From Lachnospiraceae bacterium (GTDB lineage: Bacteria > Bacillota > Clostridia > Lachnospirales > Lachnospiraceae), in contig CAAFZP010000100.1 in assembly GCA_900767585.1 (NCBI GenBank), positions 1-40,664 of the forward strand: a stretch of DNA of 40,664 nucleotides, read 5' to 3'. The notes below the pieces were generated by a model. That model searched no databases, was not told the origin of the DNA, and was given only the letters and a program-made list of their open reading frames with translations. The translations under genes were made by a program, and so were the position numbers. Numbering within the stretch: the first letter of the stretch is position 1; every line of letters begins with the position of its first letter. Below, piece after piece: positions 16,950 through 25,185 of this stretch.

Positions 16950-17735
16950 CTACTTTATTATTTTGACCGGACACTTTTCCTTGCATGTCCCACAGCCGGT
17001 ACATTTCTCGTAATCGACAACTGCGAGGTGATCTTTCACGGTGATTGCGCCCTGTGGACAGTTTCTCTGACACAGACCACATCCGATACAGCCTGCGCTG
17101 CAGACCGCCTTTACGTCTTTACCGAATTCCTTCGAATTACACTCGACGATTGCACCGGCATCTTCCGGTACCATCTCGATGATATGTCTCGGACAGGCAA
17201 GTACACACTGTCCGCAGGACTTACATTTGTCTTTGTCCACAACTGCCACACCATCTACGATGGAAATTGCATCAAACTGGCAGGCACGCTTACATGAACC
17301 ATAACCAAGACAACCGAAGCTACAACCCTTTGGTCCGCCGCCCGGTGCATTCGCCGCAATCTGGCAATCCTCCGGGCCTACATAGTCGTACACATCCTTT
17401 GCCTTCTCGCAGGTTCCGGCACATTTCACATGTGCTACATATCTGACACTGTCGATCTCCCCACCGACGATCTCTACAATCTTCTTTGCTACGGCCTCGC
17501 CACCGACCGGACAGGCATCCGGCTTCGCTTCGCCTTTTGCGATTGCAGCCGCAAGACCATCACACCCCGGATATCCACAACCTCCACAGTTATTACCCGG
17601 CAATGCCTCACGTACTTTAATTTCTTTTTCGTCTACTTTGACTTTAAACTTCTCGCTCGCTACACCCAGAAGGATTCCGGCTAAAATTCCGACAATTCCA
17701 ATGACCGCAGCCGCGTACAAAATCGATGCTCCCAT
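16950..17735 (-). CDS. rnfB: Rnf complex subunit RnfB
   Basis: Ferredoxin-interacting Fe-S subunit of the ion-pumping ferredoxin:NAD+ oxidoreductase. The 261-residue protein has an N-terminal membrane helix (about 5-25), then the [4Fe-4S] domain with CGGCGYPGCDGL and a fourth Cys at 75. Next come a GCLGYGSCKRAC motif and three ferredoxin motifs: CKSCGQCVLACP, CIGCGLCQRNCP and CTGCGTCKEKCP. It is the last rnf gene of the operon, 13 nt after rnfA. All cluster-binding cysteines appear intact. Confidence 0.97.
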   Translation of the reverse strand: MGASILYAAAVIGIVGILAGILLGVASEKFKVKVDEKEIKVREALPGNNCGGCGYPGCDGLAAAIAKGEAKPDACPVGGEAVAKKIVEIVGGEIDSVRYVAHVKCAGTCEKAKDVYDYVGPEDCQIAANAPGGGPKGCSFGCLGYGSCKRACQFDAISIVDGVAVVDKDKCKSCGQCVLACPRHIIEMVPEDAGAIVECNSKEFGKDVKAVCSAGCIGCGLCQRNCPQGAITVKDHLAVVDYEKCTGCGTCKEKCPVKIIK

Positions 17736-17748
17736 TTCTTCGCCTCCT

Positions 17749-18321
17749 CTAAATCAATCCGTTCAATCCAAGGAAAGCGATTGCCATAAGACCGGCTGTG
17801 ATCAGCACGATTGGCGCGCCTTTGAAGCTTTCCGGTATATCATTTTTATCAATCTTCTCCCGGATGCCTGCCATTACGATAATCGCAATCGCAAATCCGA
17901 CTGCGGAGAACATACCGTTGATGATAGATTCTCCGATATTTAATCCATCCTGCACATTTTTCAGAGCGATACCAAGTACAGCACAGTTCGTTGTAATCAG
18001 CGGCAGGTATACACCGAGCGCCTCATACAGCGATGGAATCGTCTTCTTTAAGAACATCTCCACAAACTGTACCAGTGCTGCAATGACTAGGATAAACACT
18101 ATCGTGTTCAGATACGATAGTTTAAGTGGCACAAGCACGAAATGATAAATCACACTTGTCACTGCCGAAGCAATCGTCATAACAAAGATAACCGCGCCAC
18201 CCATACCGGCTGCCGTGCTTACCTTCTTGGAAACTCCTAAAAACGGACAGATACCCATGAACTGGCTCAGGATTACGTTGTTTACAAGAGCAGCGGATAT
18301 CGCTAATAAAATAATATTCAT
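17749..18321 (-). CDS. rnfA: Rnf complex subunit RnfA
   Basis: Integral membrane subunit, 190 residues with about six helices. The N-terminal LVNNVILSQFMGICPFLGVS is the signature that in RnfA/RnfE family members helps hold an Fe-S centre within the membrane; the Cys in GICPFLG is present, as is a second in ITTNCAVLG. It lies 3 nt downstream of rnfE and 13 nt upstream of rnfB, consistent with one transcript. Full length. Confidence 0.96.
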   Translation of the reverse strand: MNIILLAISAALVNNVILSQFMGICPFLGVSKKVSTAAGMGGAVIFVMTIASAVTSVIYHFVLVPLKLSYLNTIVFILVIAALVQFVEMFLKKTIPSLYEALGVYLPLITTNCAVLGIALKNVQDGLNIGESIINGMFSAVGFAIAIIVMAGIREKIDKNDIPESFKGAPIVLITAGLMAIAFLGLNGLI

Positions 18322-18324
18322 ATC

Positions 18325-19074
18325 CTACTCCTCCTTTCCTTTGCCAGCACACATGGCGTTTGCACAGCTTGCGCAATCTGCCAGTCTGCACGTCTCTGCC
18401 TTCTCGCCCGTCTTCTTTGCCTTCTTGATATGACGACGGTTGATAAATGCAATGATAAATGCCAATACAAGGAATGCACCCGGTGCCGATACAAAAATAC
18501 TTGCCGGCTGGAACAATCCCTGATCGGATAAGATCTGGAAGACCTTCTCGCTTGCATGACTCTCAGCGAAATTCTCAACAGCCTTTACAAAGCCGAATCC
18601 GAAGATACTGCCTGAACCAAGGATCTCACGGATGATGCCGATTGTCGTAAGTCCGACTGTAAATCCAAGTCCCATACCAATACCATCAAAGATCGATGGA
18701 ATTACCGGATTCTTTGATGCATAGCTTTCCGCTCTACCTAAGATAATACAGTTTACAACGATCAGTGGAATGAAGATTCCCAGACTGTCATTCAGGCTTG
18801 GAATATATGCCTGCAATACAAACTGTACGATTGTTACAAAGGAAGCAATGATAACGATGTATGCCGGAATACGCACCTTGTCCGGAATCAGTTTCCGGAG
18901 CAGGGAGATCATAAAGTTACTCATCGTCAGAATTACCATCGTTGTAAGTCCCATGCCAAGTCCGTTAATTGCAGAGGATGTAACCGCAAGCGTCGGACAC
19001 ATTCCAAGCATCTGGACAAACGTCGGGTTCTCTGTGATAATACCGTTTTTTAAACGTTCTGTAATCTTTCCCAT
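18325..19074 (-). CDS. rnfE: Rnf complex subunit RnfE
   Basis: Integral membrane subunit homologous to RnfA, 249 residues with about six helices. NPTFVQMLGMCPTLAVT and VNCIILGRAE carry the paired Cys expected for the intramembrane cluster. The C-terminal ~30 residues are polar and contain CRLADCASCANAMC, an extra Cys cluster beyond the membrane core that is unusual to my eye. The ATG at 19074 overlaps nothing and begins 1 nt after the preceding stop codon; a GTG 12 nt upstream is in frame but lies in the ribosome site. Confidence 0.95.
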   Translation of the reverse strand: MGKITERLKNGIITENPTFVQMLGMCPTLAVTSSAINGLGMGLTTMVILTMSNFMISLLRKLIPDKVRIPAYIVIIASFVTIVQFVLQAYIPSLNDSLGIFIPLIVVNCIILGRAESYASKNPVIPSIFDGIGMGLGFTVGLTTIGIIREILGSGSIFGFGFVKAVENFAESHASEKVFQILSDQGLFQPASIFVSAPGAFLVLAFIIAFINRRHIKKAKKTGEKAETCRLADCASCANAMCAGKGKEE

Positions 19075-19075
19075 A

Positions 19076-20761
19076 TTACTGTGCACCTCCTGTTGTCAGG
19101 AATCGAATTGTACGAAGTGCCGCATTGACTGCATTTGTCACTGCCGATGTGGTAATCGTCGCACCGGACAATGCATCGATCTCACTGTCCTTTGTCGAAC
19201 CAGTCTTTGTATACTCAAACTTATTTACCTGCTTACCAATAAACTGTGCCTTGAATTCATCGGTATCTGCTTCCATACCAAGACCTGCGGTCTCGTTCAA
19301 TGTCAGGAAGGAAATACCTGTGATCTGATACTCTGTATTGATTCCGATTGCCATCTGGATATCTCCGCCATAGCCTGCTGTACTTGTGATGAGGATGACA
19401 TAACCAACCAGTTCATTCTTCTCATCATCACCACCGACACAGATATCGTCGATATGAACATCCTCAAATCCATACGATTCAAGGAGTGGATTGATCTGCT
19501 TTACAACATTGCCATCCTCTTCCACGCTCATAATACGTGTTGCTTCCGGAAGCACCTCCGCATAGGCATCGTTCTTTGCCTGTTCCTGTGCCTTCTCGAT
19601 CGGATCCTTCGTCACACTGTAGACACCGCCAAGTGCTGCACCCATCACAACTGTGATCACACAAATTGCAACGATTGCAACCACGATGCCCTTGACATCC
19701 ATCTTGTCTTTCTTCTTTGGTTCTTTGTCATCACCTTCTGAAGCATCTACTGTCTTTGCAGCTTTCTTTGCTTCCTTCTTTGCCTCTTTCGTTGCAAGCT
19801 TTGCCTGCTTCTTATCCTTGATCTCGGCACCCTCGCCAAATGCCTTCGGTACGGTTGCACGCTCGATCAGAGGTACTAACAGGTTCATGATGATGATGGA
19901 ATAAGAAACACCCTCGGTACTGCTTCCGAAGATACGAAGTACAAATGTTAAAAGTCCAAGTCCGATCGCGTAGATTACTTTTCCTGAGGAAGTGATCGGG
20001 CTTGTCACATAATCGGTTGCCATGAACCATGCACCAAGCATCAGGCCGCCACCACACAAATGTGCAGCCACATAAACCGGTACATTGTAATCCTTCGTTG
20101 CTGCATAGATTGCAACTGCGATTGTAAAAGTTCCAATGTAAATCAAAGGAATCTTTGGGCTGATTACCCTCTTGCAAAGCAGATAGATTGCACCGATCAA
20201 CAGTGCAACCACGGATGTCTCACCAATGGTACCTGCCGTATATCCAAGGAACATGCTACGCAGGTTTACCATGCCGGTAAGCTTCAGTGTTGCAAGTGGT
20301 GTTGCAGTTGCCACACCGTCATATACGAAGTTTGTCATATAACGAGAGAACGACAGCAACAGGAAGCATCTAGCTCCAAGTGCCGGGTTCATAAAGTTCT
20401 GTCCAAGTCCACCAAAAAGCTGTTTTACAATGATGATTGCAAATGCAGAACCAGCAATCGCCATCCAGATTGGAAGGTTTGGTGGCAGATTCAGTGCAAG
20501 CAGCAAGCCGGTTACCACGGCGGAGAAATCTCCAACCGTCACCTTCTTGCCCATACATTTCTGATATAATGCTTCAAACCCAACACAGCTTCCGATACAA
20601 ACTGCGACCAGCAATGCCGCATACCAGCCAAATATGTACAGACCGAATGCCGTTGCCGGAACTAATGCGATCACAACATCGAACATGATATCCGATGTCG
20701 TTGCCTTGCTTCTCACATGCGGGGAAGCAGAGACCTTTAATTTCAAATTTTCCTGTTCCAC
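19076..20761 (-). CDS. rnfDG: fused RnfD-RnfG subunit
   Basis: A single 561-residue reading frame covering two subunits that are usually separate. Residues about 10-315 are RnfD, a multi-helix membrane protein whose FMN-attachment region reads GVATATPLATLK. A Lys/Ala-rich linker (about 320-360, with KEAKKEAKKAAK and KKKDKMD) follows. The rest is RnfG: one membrane helix, an extracytoplasmic FMN-binding domain and the flavinylation motif DALSGATITTSAVT. RnfD ends and RnfG begins in the cytoplasm, so fusion through a cytosolic linker keeps topology. The GTG start at 20761 is chosen because AGGAGG, overlapping the rnfC stop, lies 9 nt upstream. I see no stop, start or frameshift between the halves. 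Confidence 0.93.
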   Translation of the reverse strand: MEQENLKLKVSASPHVRSKATTSDIMFDVVIALVPATAFGLYIFGWYAALLVAVCIGSCVGFEALYQKCMGKKVTVGDFSAVVTGLLLALNLPPNLPIWMAIAGSAFAIIIVKQLFGGLGQNFMNPALGARCFLLLSFSRYMTNFVYDGVATATPLATLKLTGMVNLRSMFLGYTAGTIGETSVVALLIGAIYLLCKRVISPKIPLIYIGTFTIAVAIYAATKDYNVPVYVAAHLCGGGLMLGAWFMATDYVTSPITSSGKVIYAIGLGLLTFVLRIFGSSTEGVSYSIIIMNLLVPLIERATVPKAFGEGAEIKDKKQAKLATKEAKKEAKKAAKTVDASEGDDKEPKKKDKMDVKGIVVAIVAICVITVVMGAALGGVYSVTKDPIEKAQEQAKNDAYAEVLPEATRIMSVEEDGNVVKQINPLLESYGFEDVHIDDICVGGDDEKNELVGYVILITSTAGYGGDIQMAIGINTEYQITGISFLTLNETAGLGMEADTDEFKAQFIGKQVNKFEYTKTGSTKDSEIDALSGATITTSAVTNAVNAALRTIRFLTTGGAQ

Positions 20762-20774
20762 TTTCTCGCACCTC

Positions 20775-22091
20775 CTATTTCTTGCGATTCGCCAAAATGG
20801 CTTTTCTTGTGCCTGCAATCGTCTGTGTCAGATGGCGCTTCGCCGGACATACATACGAACAACAGCCACACTCACAGCATTCCATACCATTTAACTTCTG
20901 GAATTCCTCCAGATCACCCTGTTCTGCCAGTGTCGCAAGCTTGTTCGGCATCACTCTGCCCGGACAAACCTCCACACATCTGCCACAGCGGATACAGTTA
21001 CTCGGCTCATACTCCGAGACCTCATCCTTCGTCATGCAGAGAATTGCGGAGGACGATTTCGTAACCGGAATATTCAGATCGTAGATAGCTTTTCCCATCA
21101 TCGGTCCACCGGCAATGATCTTCTCCGGATCCTGCAGGAATCCACCTGCTGCCTCGATCAGCTCTGCAAAGCTTGTACCTATCTGTACAAGATAGTTGCA
21201 TGGTTCTGTAATCGCATCACCGGTCACAGTCACCAGTCTCTGAATCAACGGTTTGCCCTGCCGTACAGCTTCACAGATGGAATACACCGTATCTACATTA
21301 TGTACGATACAGCCGGCATCTGCCGGAAGCATCTTCGAATTGATATACCGGCCGGTATTCGCATAGATGAGCTGACGTTCTGCTCCCTCCGGATACTTGG
21401 TCTTCATGGAATTGACCTTGATGTCCGGATCATTTCCAAGCACTTCTTTCAACTTCCGGATTGCCTTTGGCTTGTTATCCTCGACCGCGATGATTCCCTT
21501 TGCTTTCGGGAAGATTGCAAGTGCAAGACGCAAGCCCTCGATCACCTTGTCCGTCTCATCAAGCAGACGACGGTAATCCGATGTCAGATATGGCTCACAC
21601 TCGGATGCATTCACGATAATGTAATCAATCTCGTCTGCATTCTTCGGTGAGAGCTTGACATTCGTCGGGAATCCGGCGCCACCCATGCCGACAACGCCTG
21701 CGTTCTTGATTGCTTCGAGGATTTCCTCCCTGTTAAGCTCCGCAAGCGGTTTGTCATTTTTCACATATTCAATTTCTTCAAACTGATTGTCATTTTCGAT
21801 CACGATCGAATTGACCTTAGAACCGGATGCAGTCAGTCTAGGTTCCACGGCCTTGACTGTTCCGGATACAGAAGAATGAATGTTTGCAGAAACAAATCCA
21901 CCGGCTTCTGCAATCAGCTGCCCTACCAAAACACGGTCACCTTTTTTGACAACCGCCTTCGCAGGTGCACCGATATGCTGACTCAGTGGATATACCATAT
22001 CTCCCTTTGGGACATATTCAATTACATCCTTATCCATCGTAAGTTCTTTCCCTTCGTATGGATGGATGCCTCCTTTAAAAGTTAGTTTCAT
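20775..22091 (-). CDS. rnfC: Rnf complex subunit RnfC
   Basis: NADH-reactive, peripheral Fe-S flavoprotein subunit, 438 residues. The nucleotide/FMN-binding region resembles the Nqo1-type fold, with VGMGGAGFPTNVKL near residue 135 and SECEPYLTSDYRRL following. Two C-terminal ferredoxin motifs are CIRCGRCVEVCPGRV and CCECGCCSYVCP. The protein begins MKLTFKGGIHPYEGKELT, as clostridial RnfC does, and lacks a long C-terminal repeat extension. It is the first gene of the core operon, with its own promoter at 22126-22154. Confidence 0.97.
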   Translation of the reverse strand: MKLTFKGGIHPYEGKELTMDKDVIEYVPKGDMVYPLSQHIGAPAKAVVKKGDRVLVGQLIAEAGGFVSANIHSSVSGTVKAVEPRLTASGSKVNSIVIENDNQFEEIEYVKNDKPLAELNREEILEAIKNAGVVGMGGAGFPTNVKLSPKNADEIDYIIVNASECEPYLTSDYRRLLDETDKVIEGLRLALAIFPKAKGIIAVEDNKPKAIRKLKEVLGNDPDIKVNSMKTKYPEGAERQLIYANTGRYINSKMLPADAGCIVHNVDTVYSICEAVRQGKPLIQRLVTVTGDAITEPCNYLVQIGTSFAELIEAAGGFLQDPEKIIAGGPMMGKAIYDLNIPVTKSSSAILCMTKDEVSEYEPSNCIRCGRCVEVCPGRVMPNKLATLAEQGDLEEFQKLNGMECCECGCCSYVCPAKRHLTQTIAGTRKAILANRKK

Positions 22092-22125
22092 CGTACTGAC
22101 CCCACTCTAAAAAATATTTACTACT

Positions 22126-22154
22126 ATTCTAATACAAGTGAGGATTTTTATCAA
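22126..22154 (-). promoter_or_regulatory. promoter of the rnf operon
   Basis: On the minus strand, TTGATA (22154-22149), a 17-nt spacer and TAGAAT (22131-22126) lie about 35 nt before the rnfC start. This gives rnfC-DG-E-A-B a start site independent of the upstream Gx transporter gene. A 13-nt palindrome, CACAA-CTT-TTGTG (22173-22185), lies just upstream of the -35 box and may be a regulator site. Confidence 0.6.
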
Positions 22155-22186
22155 CAAATGTGTCCTTAATTTCACAACTTTTGTGA

Positions 22187-22744
22187 CTATATTCTTATAT
22201 TTTTTAACAGAAACGAAGCAAGCAATCCGATTGCTACACCAGCGACCGTTCCGGTAATCAACAGGATGAACATATAATAAAAAATACGCACGTTTTCCAT
22301 CACGCAGACCGCGACCAGGATCTGCCCCAGATTGTGGAAGACTGCGCCTGCGACGCTGATTCCTACAAGTCCGAATACCCGGCATTTTTTTAGTGCCGTC
22401 ATGATCAGGATGCTGCATGCCGCACCGGCCAGACTGTACAGTAACACCGCCATATTTCCGAACAGAACATTCGACAGGATGATACGTCCGACCGAGATTA
22501 CAACCGTCGCCCTCAGATCCAGTTTCTGCAGTGCGATAATCGTAACCAGATTGGCAAGACCAAGCTTCACCCCCGGTACCGCCATATGGATTGGCACCAG
22601 GCTTTCCAGATACGATAAGATCATGGCGAGTGCTATCAGGACTCCGCAGAGCGCAATCTTATGGTTATTGTTTAATTTTGGATGGTCATTGGTTGGTCTG
22701 TCTTTTTTCTTCAATGATATCTGTCTCTTTCCTTCTATATCCAT
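22187..22744 (-). CDS. Gx transporter family protein
   Basis: A 185-residue membrane protein of the Gx transporter / Hpre_diP_synt_I family, with about five helices after a polar N-terminus. The family was once annotated as heptaprenyl diphosphate synthase component I; ECF-like membrane proteins are a closer guess. LCGVLIALAMILSYLESLVP and GVKLGLANLVTIIAL are typical. The start codon directly follows the stop of the NusG-domain gene. In many Firmicutes this pair stands beside Rnf and flavinylation genes, as here, so a role near flavin or quinone-type cofactors is suspected but unproven. Confidence 0.85.
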   Translation of the reverse strand: MDIEGKRQISLKKKDRPTNDHPKLNNNHKIALCGVLIALAMILSYLESLVPIHMAVPGVKLGLANLVTIIALQKLDLRATVVISVGRIILSNVLFGNMAVLLYSLAGAACSILIMTALKKCRVFGLVGISVAGAVFHNLGQILVAVCVMENVRIFYYMFILLITGTVAGVAIGLLASFLLKNIRI

Positions 22745-23101
22745 CTACTCTTTAATTTCTACAACCAACTTATGTGGCAGGCAGATAATCGTCTCTCCGG
22801 TCCGGTTGATTGCCCGGTGCTTCTCGCAGATCTTATCCGGGCAGTCTGCATCTTGCACAGTCACATTGCCATCCTGCACAACGACCGTATTAACACCCGT
22901 CTGCTGCTTTACCTCGTAGCTTGTATCCTGATCAAGCCGCAATGTCTTCACAGAATCACCATCGATCATGATATCAACGTACGCTCCGGGCTTTTGCAGC
23001 TTCTTCCACACAAAAAGTCCTGCGATCGCCAGAATCATAATTCCGACGATCAGCAGGATATCTGCACGGGATATCATTTTATGCTCCTGTTTTGGTTCCA
23101 T
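22745..23101 (-). CDS. NusG domain II-containing protein
   Basis: A 118-residue protein with one N-terminal membrane helix (about 14-31) and an extracytoplasmic domain of about 85 residues that contains the NusG domain II features (DADCPDKICEKHRAINRTGE in part, and ICLPHKLVVEIK). The Cys pair in DCPDKICEKH is conserved in the family. It is not the transcription factor NusG. It is immediately followed, with no spacer, by the Gx transporter gene, and the rnf operon comes next. Proposed role: membrane partner of flavin-linked redox systems (inference from context). Confidence 0.85.
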   Translation of the reverse strand: MEPKQEHKMISRADILLIVGIMILAIAGLFVWKKLQKPGAYVDIMIDGDSVKTLRLDQDTSYEVKQQTGVNTVVVQDGNVTVQDADCPDKICEKHRAINRTGETIICLPHKLVVEIKE

Positions 23102-23178
23102 ATCCGATTACCTCTGATTTACCCGAAAACATGTTCCGCAATCATCTGTTTGGCTACGTTCATCATCATATTTTCTTT

Positions 23179-24555
23179 TTACATTGATATCCAGCCAAAC
23201 GCATTCGCCACGGAACTAAGCAGAATGATCAGCGCGAAGATCGGGCACAGATATTTTATCATCACGACAAATATCTTCTTTCTCCGGAACTTACTTTCTC
23301 CATGGCAGATTTCCTCTTCGATCTTGTCGATTCCAACCACGCGCGATACAAGCAGACTTGTCACAAACGCAGCAATCGGCATCATCACGGAATTCGTCAG
23401 GAAATCAAACAGGTCCAAAAACTGCATTCCGAGTATCTTCACGAATCCAAGTGGACCATATCCAAGACTTGATAACGTTCCAAGTCCAATCATAATCAAT
23501 CCGATCACAACCGTTGACCTCTTACGTCCCCAGCCAAGCTCATCCTCGAATGTCGCAACAGCACTTTCCGTCAGGGCGATTGAGCTTGTCAAGGCTGCAA
23601 ATAACACAAGCAGGAAGAACAAAATCCCGACGCCTGTTCCAAGTCCCATATTCGCAAACACCTTCGGAATCGTGATAAACATGAGCGAAGGTCCTGCCTG
23701 CAGCGTATCCGGATCTCCGCCGGAAAATGCAAACACCGCCGGAATAATCATAAGTCCTGCCATGATTGCAATCGCCGTATCAAACACTTCTACATTTCGC
23801 GTCGCACCCTCGATGGATGTATCCTTCTTCATATAAGAGCCAAACGTAATCAGAATACCCATCGCAATCGACAGCGAATAAAACATCTGCCCCATCGCAG
23901 CTACGACTGTCATCCATGAGAAATTCTTTACATTTGGTACCAAAAAATATTTCACGCCCTCGATCGCGCCCGGTCTTGTCACAGAATAGATGGCAATGAC
24001 CACGGAAAGTAATACAAGAACCGGCATCATCAGCTTCGATACACGTTCGATTCCGTTTTGTACACCGGCATAAATGATTGCCAGTGTTATGAGACAGAAA
24101 ATCACAAAGCAAAGCTCCGTCGATACACCATTTGATATAAATGATCCGAAATATCCGTCCTCTGCAAGCTTCGTTCCATTTCCACGGATATATTCTGCCA
24201 AGTATTTGATTACCCAGCCGCCGATGACCGAATAATACGGTACGATCAGGATTGGAATGATCGCGTTGATCCAGCCGCCGAAGGAAATCCATTTCTTCTT
24301 ACCGAAGGAACGGAATGCGCCAACCGGACTTTTCTGCGTCATACGTCCGAGTGCGGACTCCGCAACGATCATCGTGTATCCGAATGTCAGTGCCAGCAGA
24401 ATATAGACGAGCAGGAAAATTCCTCCGCCGTATTTTGCTGCCAGATACGGAAATCTCCATATATTTCCAAGACCAACCGACGCGCCCGCCGCCGATAACA
24501 CATAGCCAAGCTTGCCGGAAAAAGCCCCACGCTTCTCTGGATGTTTTCTATTCAT
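23179..24555 (-). CDS. sodium-dependent transporter, NSS family
   Basis: A 458-residue neurotransmitter:sodium symporter-family protein, probably importing an amino acid with Na+. The hallmark GYVLSAAGASVGLGNIWRFPYL (in part: GASVGLGNIWRFPY) at about residues 27-40 forms the Na+ site. Eleven or twelve membrane helices are visible, with FYSLSIAMG and LFAALTSSIALTES as further family segments. Bacterial members are often 440-470 residues, so this one is complete. It lies 77 nt upstream of the NusG-II gene on the same strand. An Na+ gradient made by Rnf could drive it (inference). Confidence 0.93.
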   Translation of the reverse strand: MNRKHPEKRGAFSGKLGYVLSAAGASVGLGNIWRFPYLAAKYGGGIFLLVYILLALTFGYTMIVAESALGRMTQKSPVGAFRSFGKKKWISFGGWINAIIPILIVPYYSVIGGWVIKYLAEYIRGNGTKLAEDGYFGSFISNGVSTELCFVIFCLITLAIIYAGVQNGIERVSKLMMPVLVLLSVVIAIYSVTRPGAIEGVKYFLVPNVKNFSWMTVVAAMGQMFYSLSIAMGILITFGSYMKKDTSIEGATRNVEVFDTAIAIMAGLMIIPAVFAFSGGDPDTLQAGPSLMFITIPKVFANMGLGTGVGILFFLLVLFAALTSSIALTESAVATFEDELGWGRKRSTVVIGLIMIGLGTLSSLGYGPLGFVKILGMQFLDLFDFLTNSVMMPIAAFVTSLLVSRVVGIDKIEEEICHGESKFRRKKIFVVMIKYLCPIFALIILLSSVANAFGWISM

Positions 24556-24765
24556 GTAACCTACCCTCTACCCTTTCCATATTTGTTTCCATAGTCGTTT
24601 TCCTTTTTGCAAATATACATGGCGGCATCGTAAATATCACGCTGCTATCGAGTCAGGCCACACAGTAAACGCAAAAGCGAACGAAATGACAGTAACATAT
24701 TTTCCGTGCTTTTTCAATCGTTTTGCGTTACCTTTCCCGTACTTTCTCATTATTTCTGTTCGGAT

Positions 24766-25179
24766 TTACATATTACAGACAATGTCACGAATACTCTCTG
24801 CCATATCCGCATCAATACCTACAGCGCGTGCACCCAGGCTTTCCGGCACAATTGCCTGATCAAAGTTCAAGCGGATCAGATTGATATTCGTATGTTCTTT
24901 CGCAAGCTTCTCAAACGGAAACCGGATGATGTATGGGGTGTTAAAGCCACCCCCCAATTCAAGCAGTACCAGTTTCTTATGCATCGCCTTTGCCAGAAAT
25001 TCAGAAAAGCGCTGTTCCGATGCATACCACGCATCATCCTGCACAAAAAAATTATCCTTGCGCAGATTCATATCCATAGGTCCGCCACAAACCGGACATT
25101 TCGGCACCGTATAGGTTAGGATCTTGCAGTTATTTCTCGCCTGATCCATCTGCTTGAATAACTTCTGTGTATCATAAGC
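24766..25179 (-). pseudogene. C-terminal remnant of a sirtuin (Sir2-type) gene
   Basis: The frame matches only the C-terminal ~135 residues of a Sir2-family NAD-dependent protein, closest in style to the SirTM/ADP-ribosyl-transferring branch. YDTQKLFKQM, VPKCPVCGGPMDMNLRKDNFF and LELGGGFNTPYIIRFPFE are visible (second quoted in part). One zinc Cys pair (CPVCGG) remains. The other pair, the Rossmann half and the GAGxS NAD motif are missing. The frame is closed by TGA at 25180-25182, immediately beyond which lies the stop codon of the island's last gene. An ATG at 25149 could start a 127-residue peptide, but no ribosome site precedes it. The gene was evidently cut by the neighbouring island. 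Confidence 0.85.
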
Positions 25180-25185
25180 TCACAT

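Noticed and set aside
23119..23169. 16-aa peptide after the NSS symporter, considered as a MetS-like small subunit
   Set aside because: The known small subunits are hydrophobic single-helix proteins of about 30-60 residues; this one is polar, too short and lacks a ribosome site.
25149..25179. Functional short sirtuin starting at the ATG at 25149
   Set aside because: No ribosome site precedes it, and similarity continues upstream to the TGA at 25180-25182, so the gene is truncated, not short by design.
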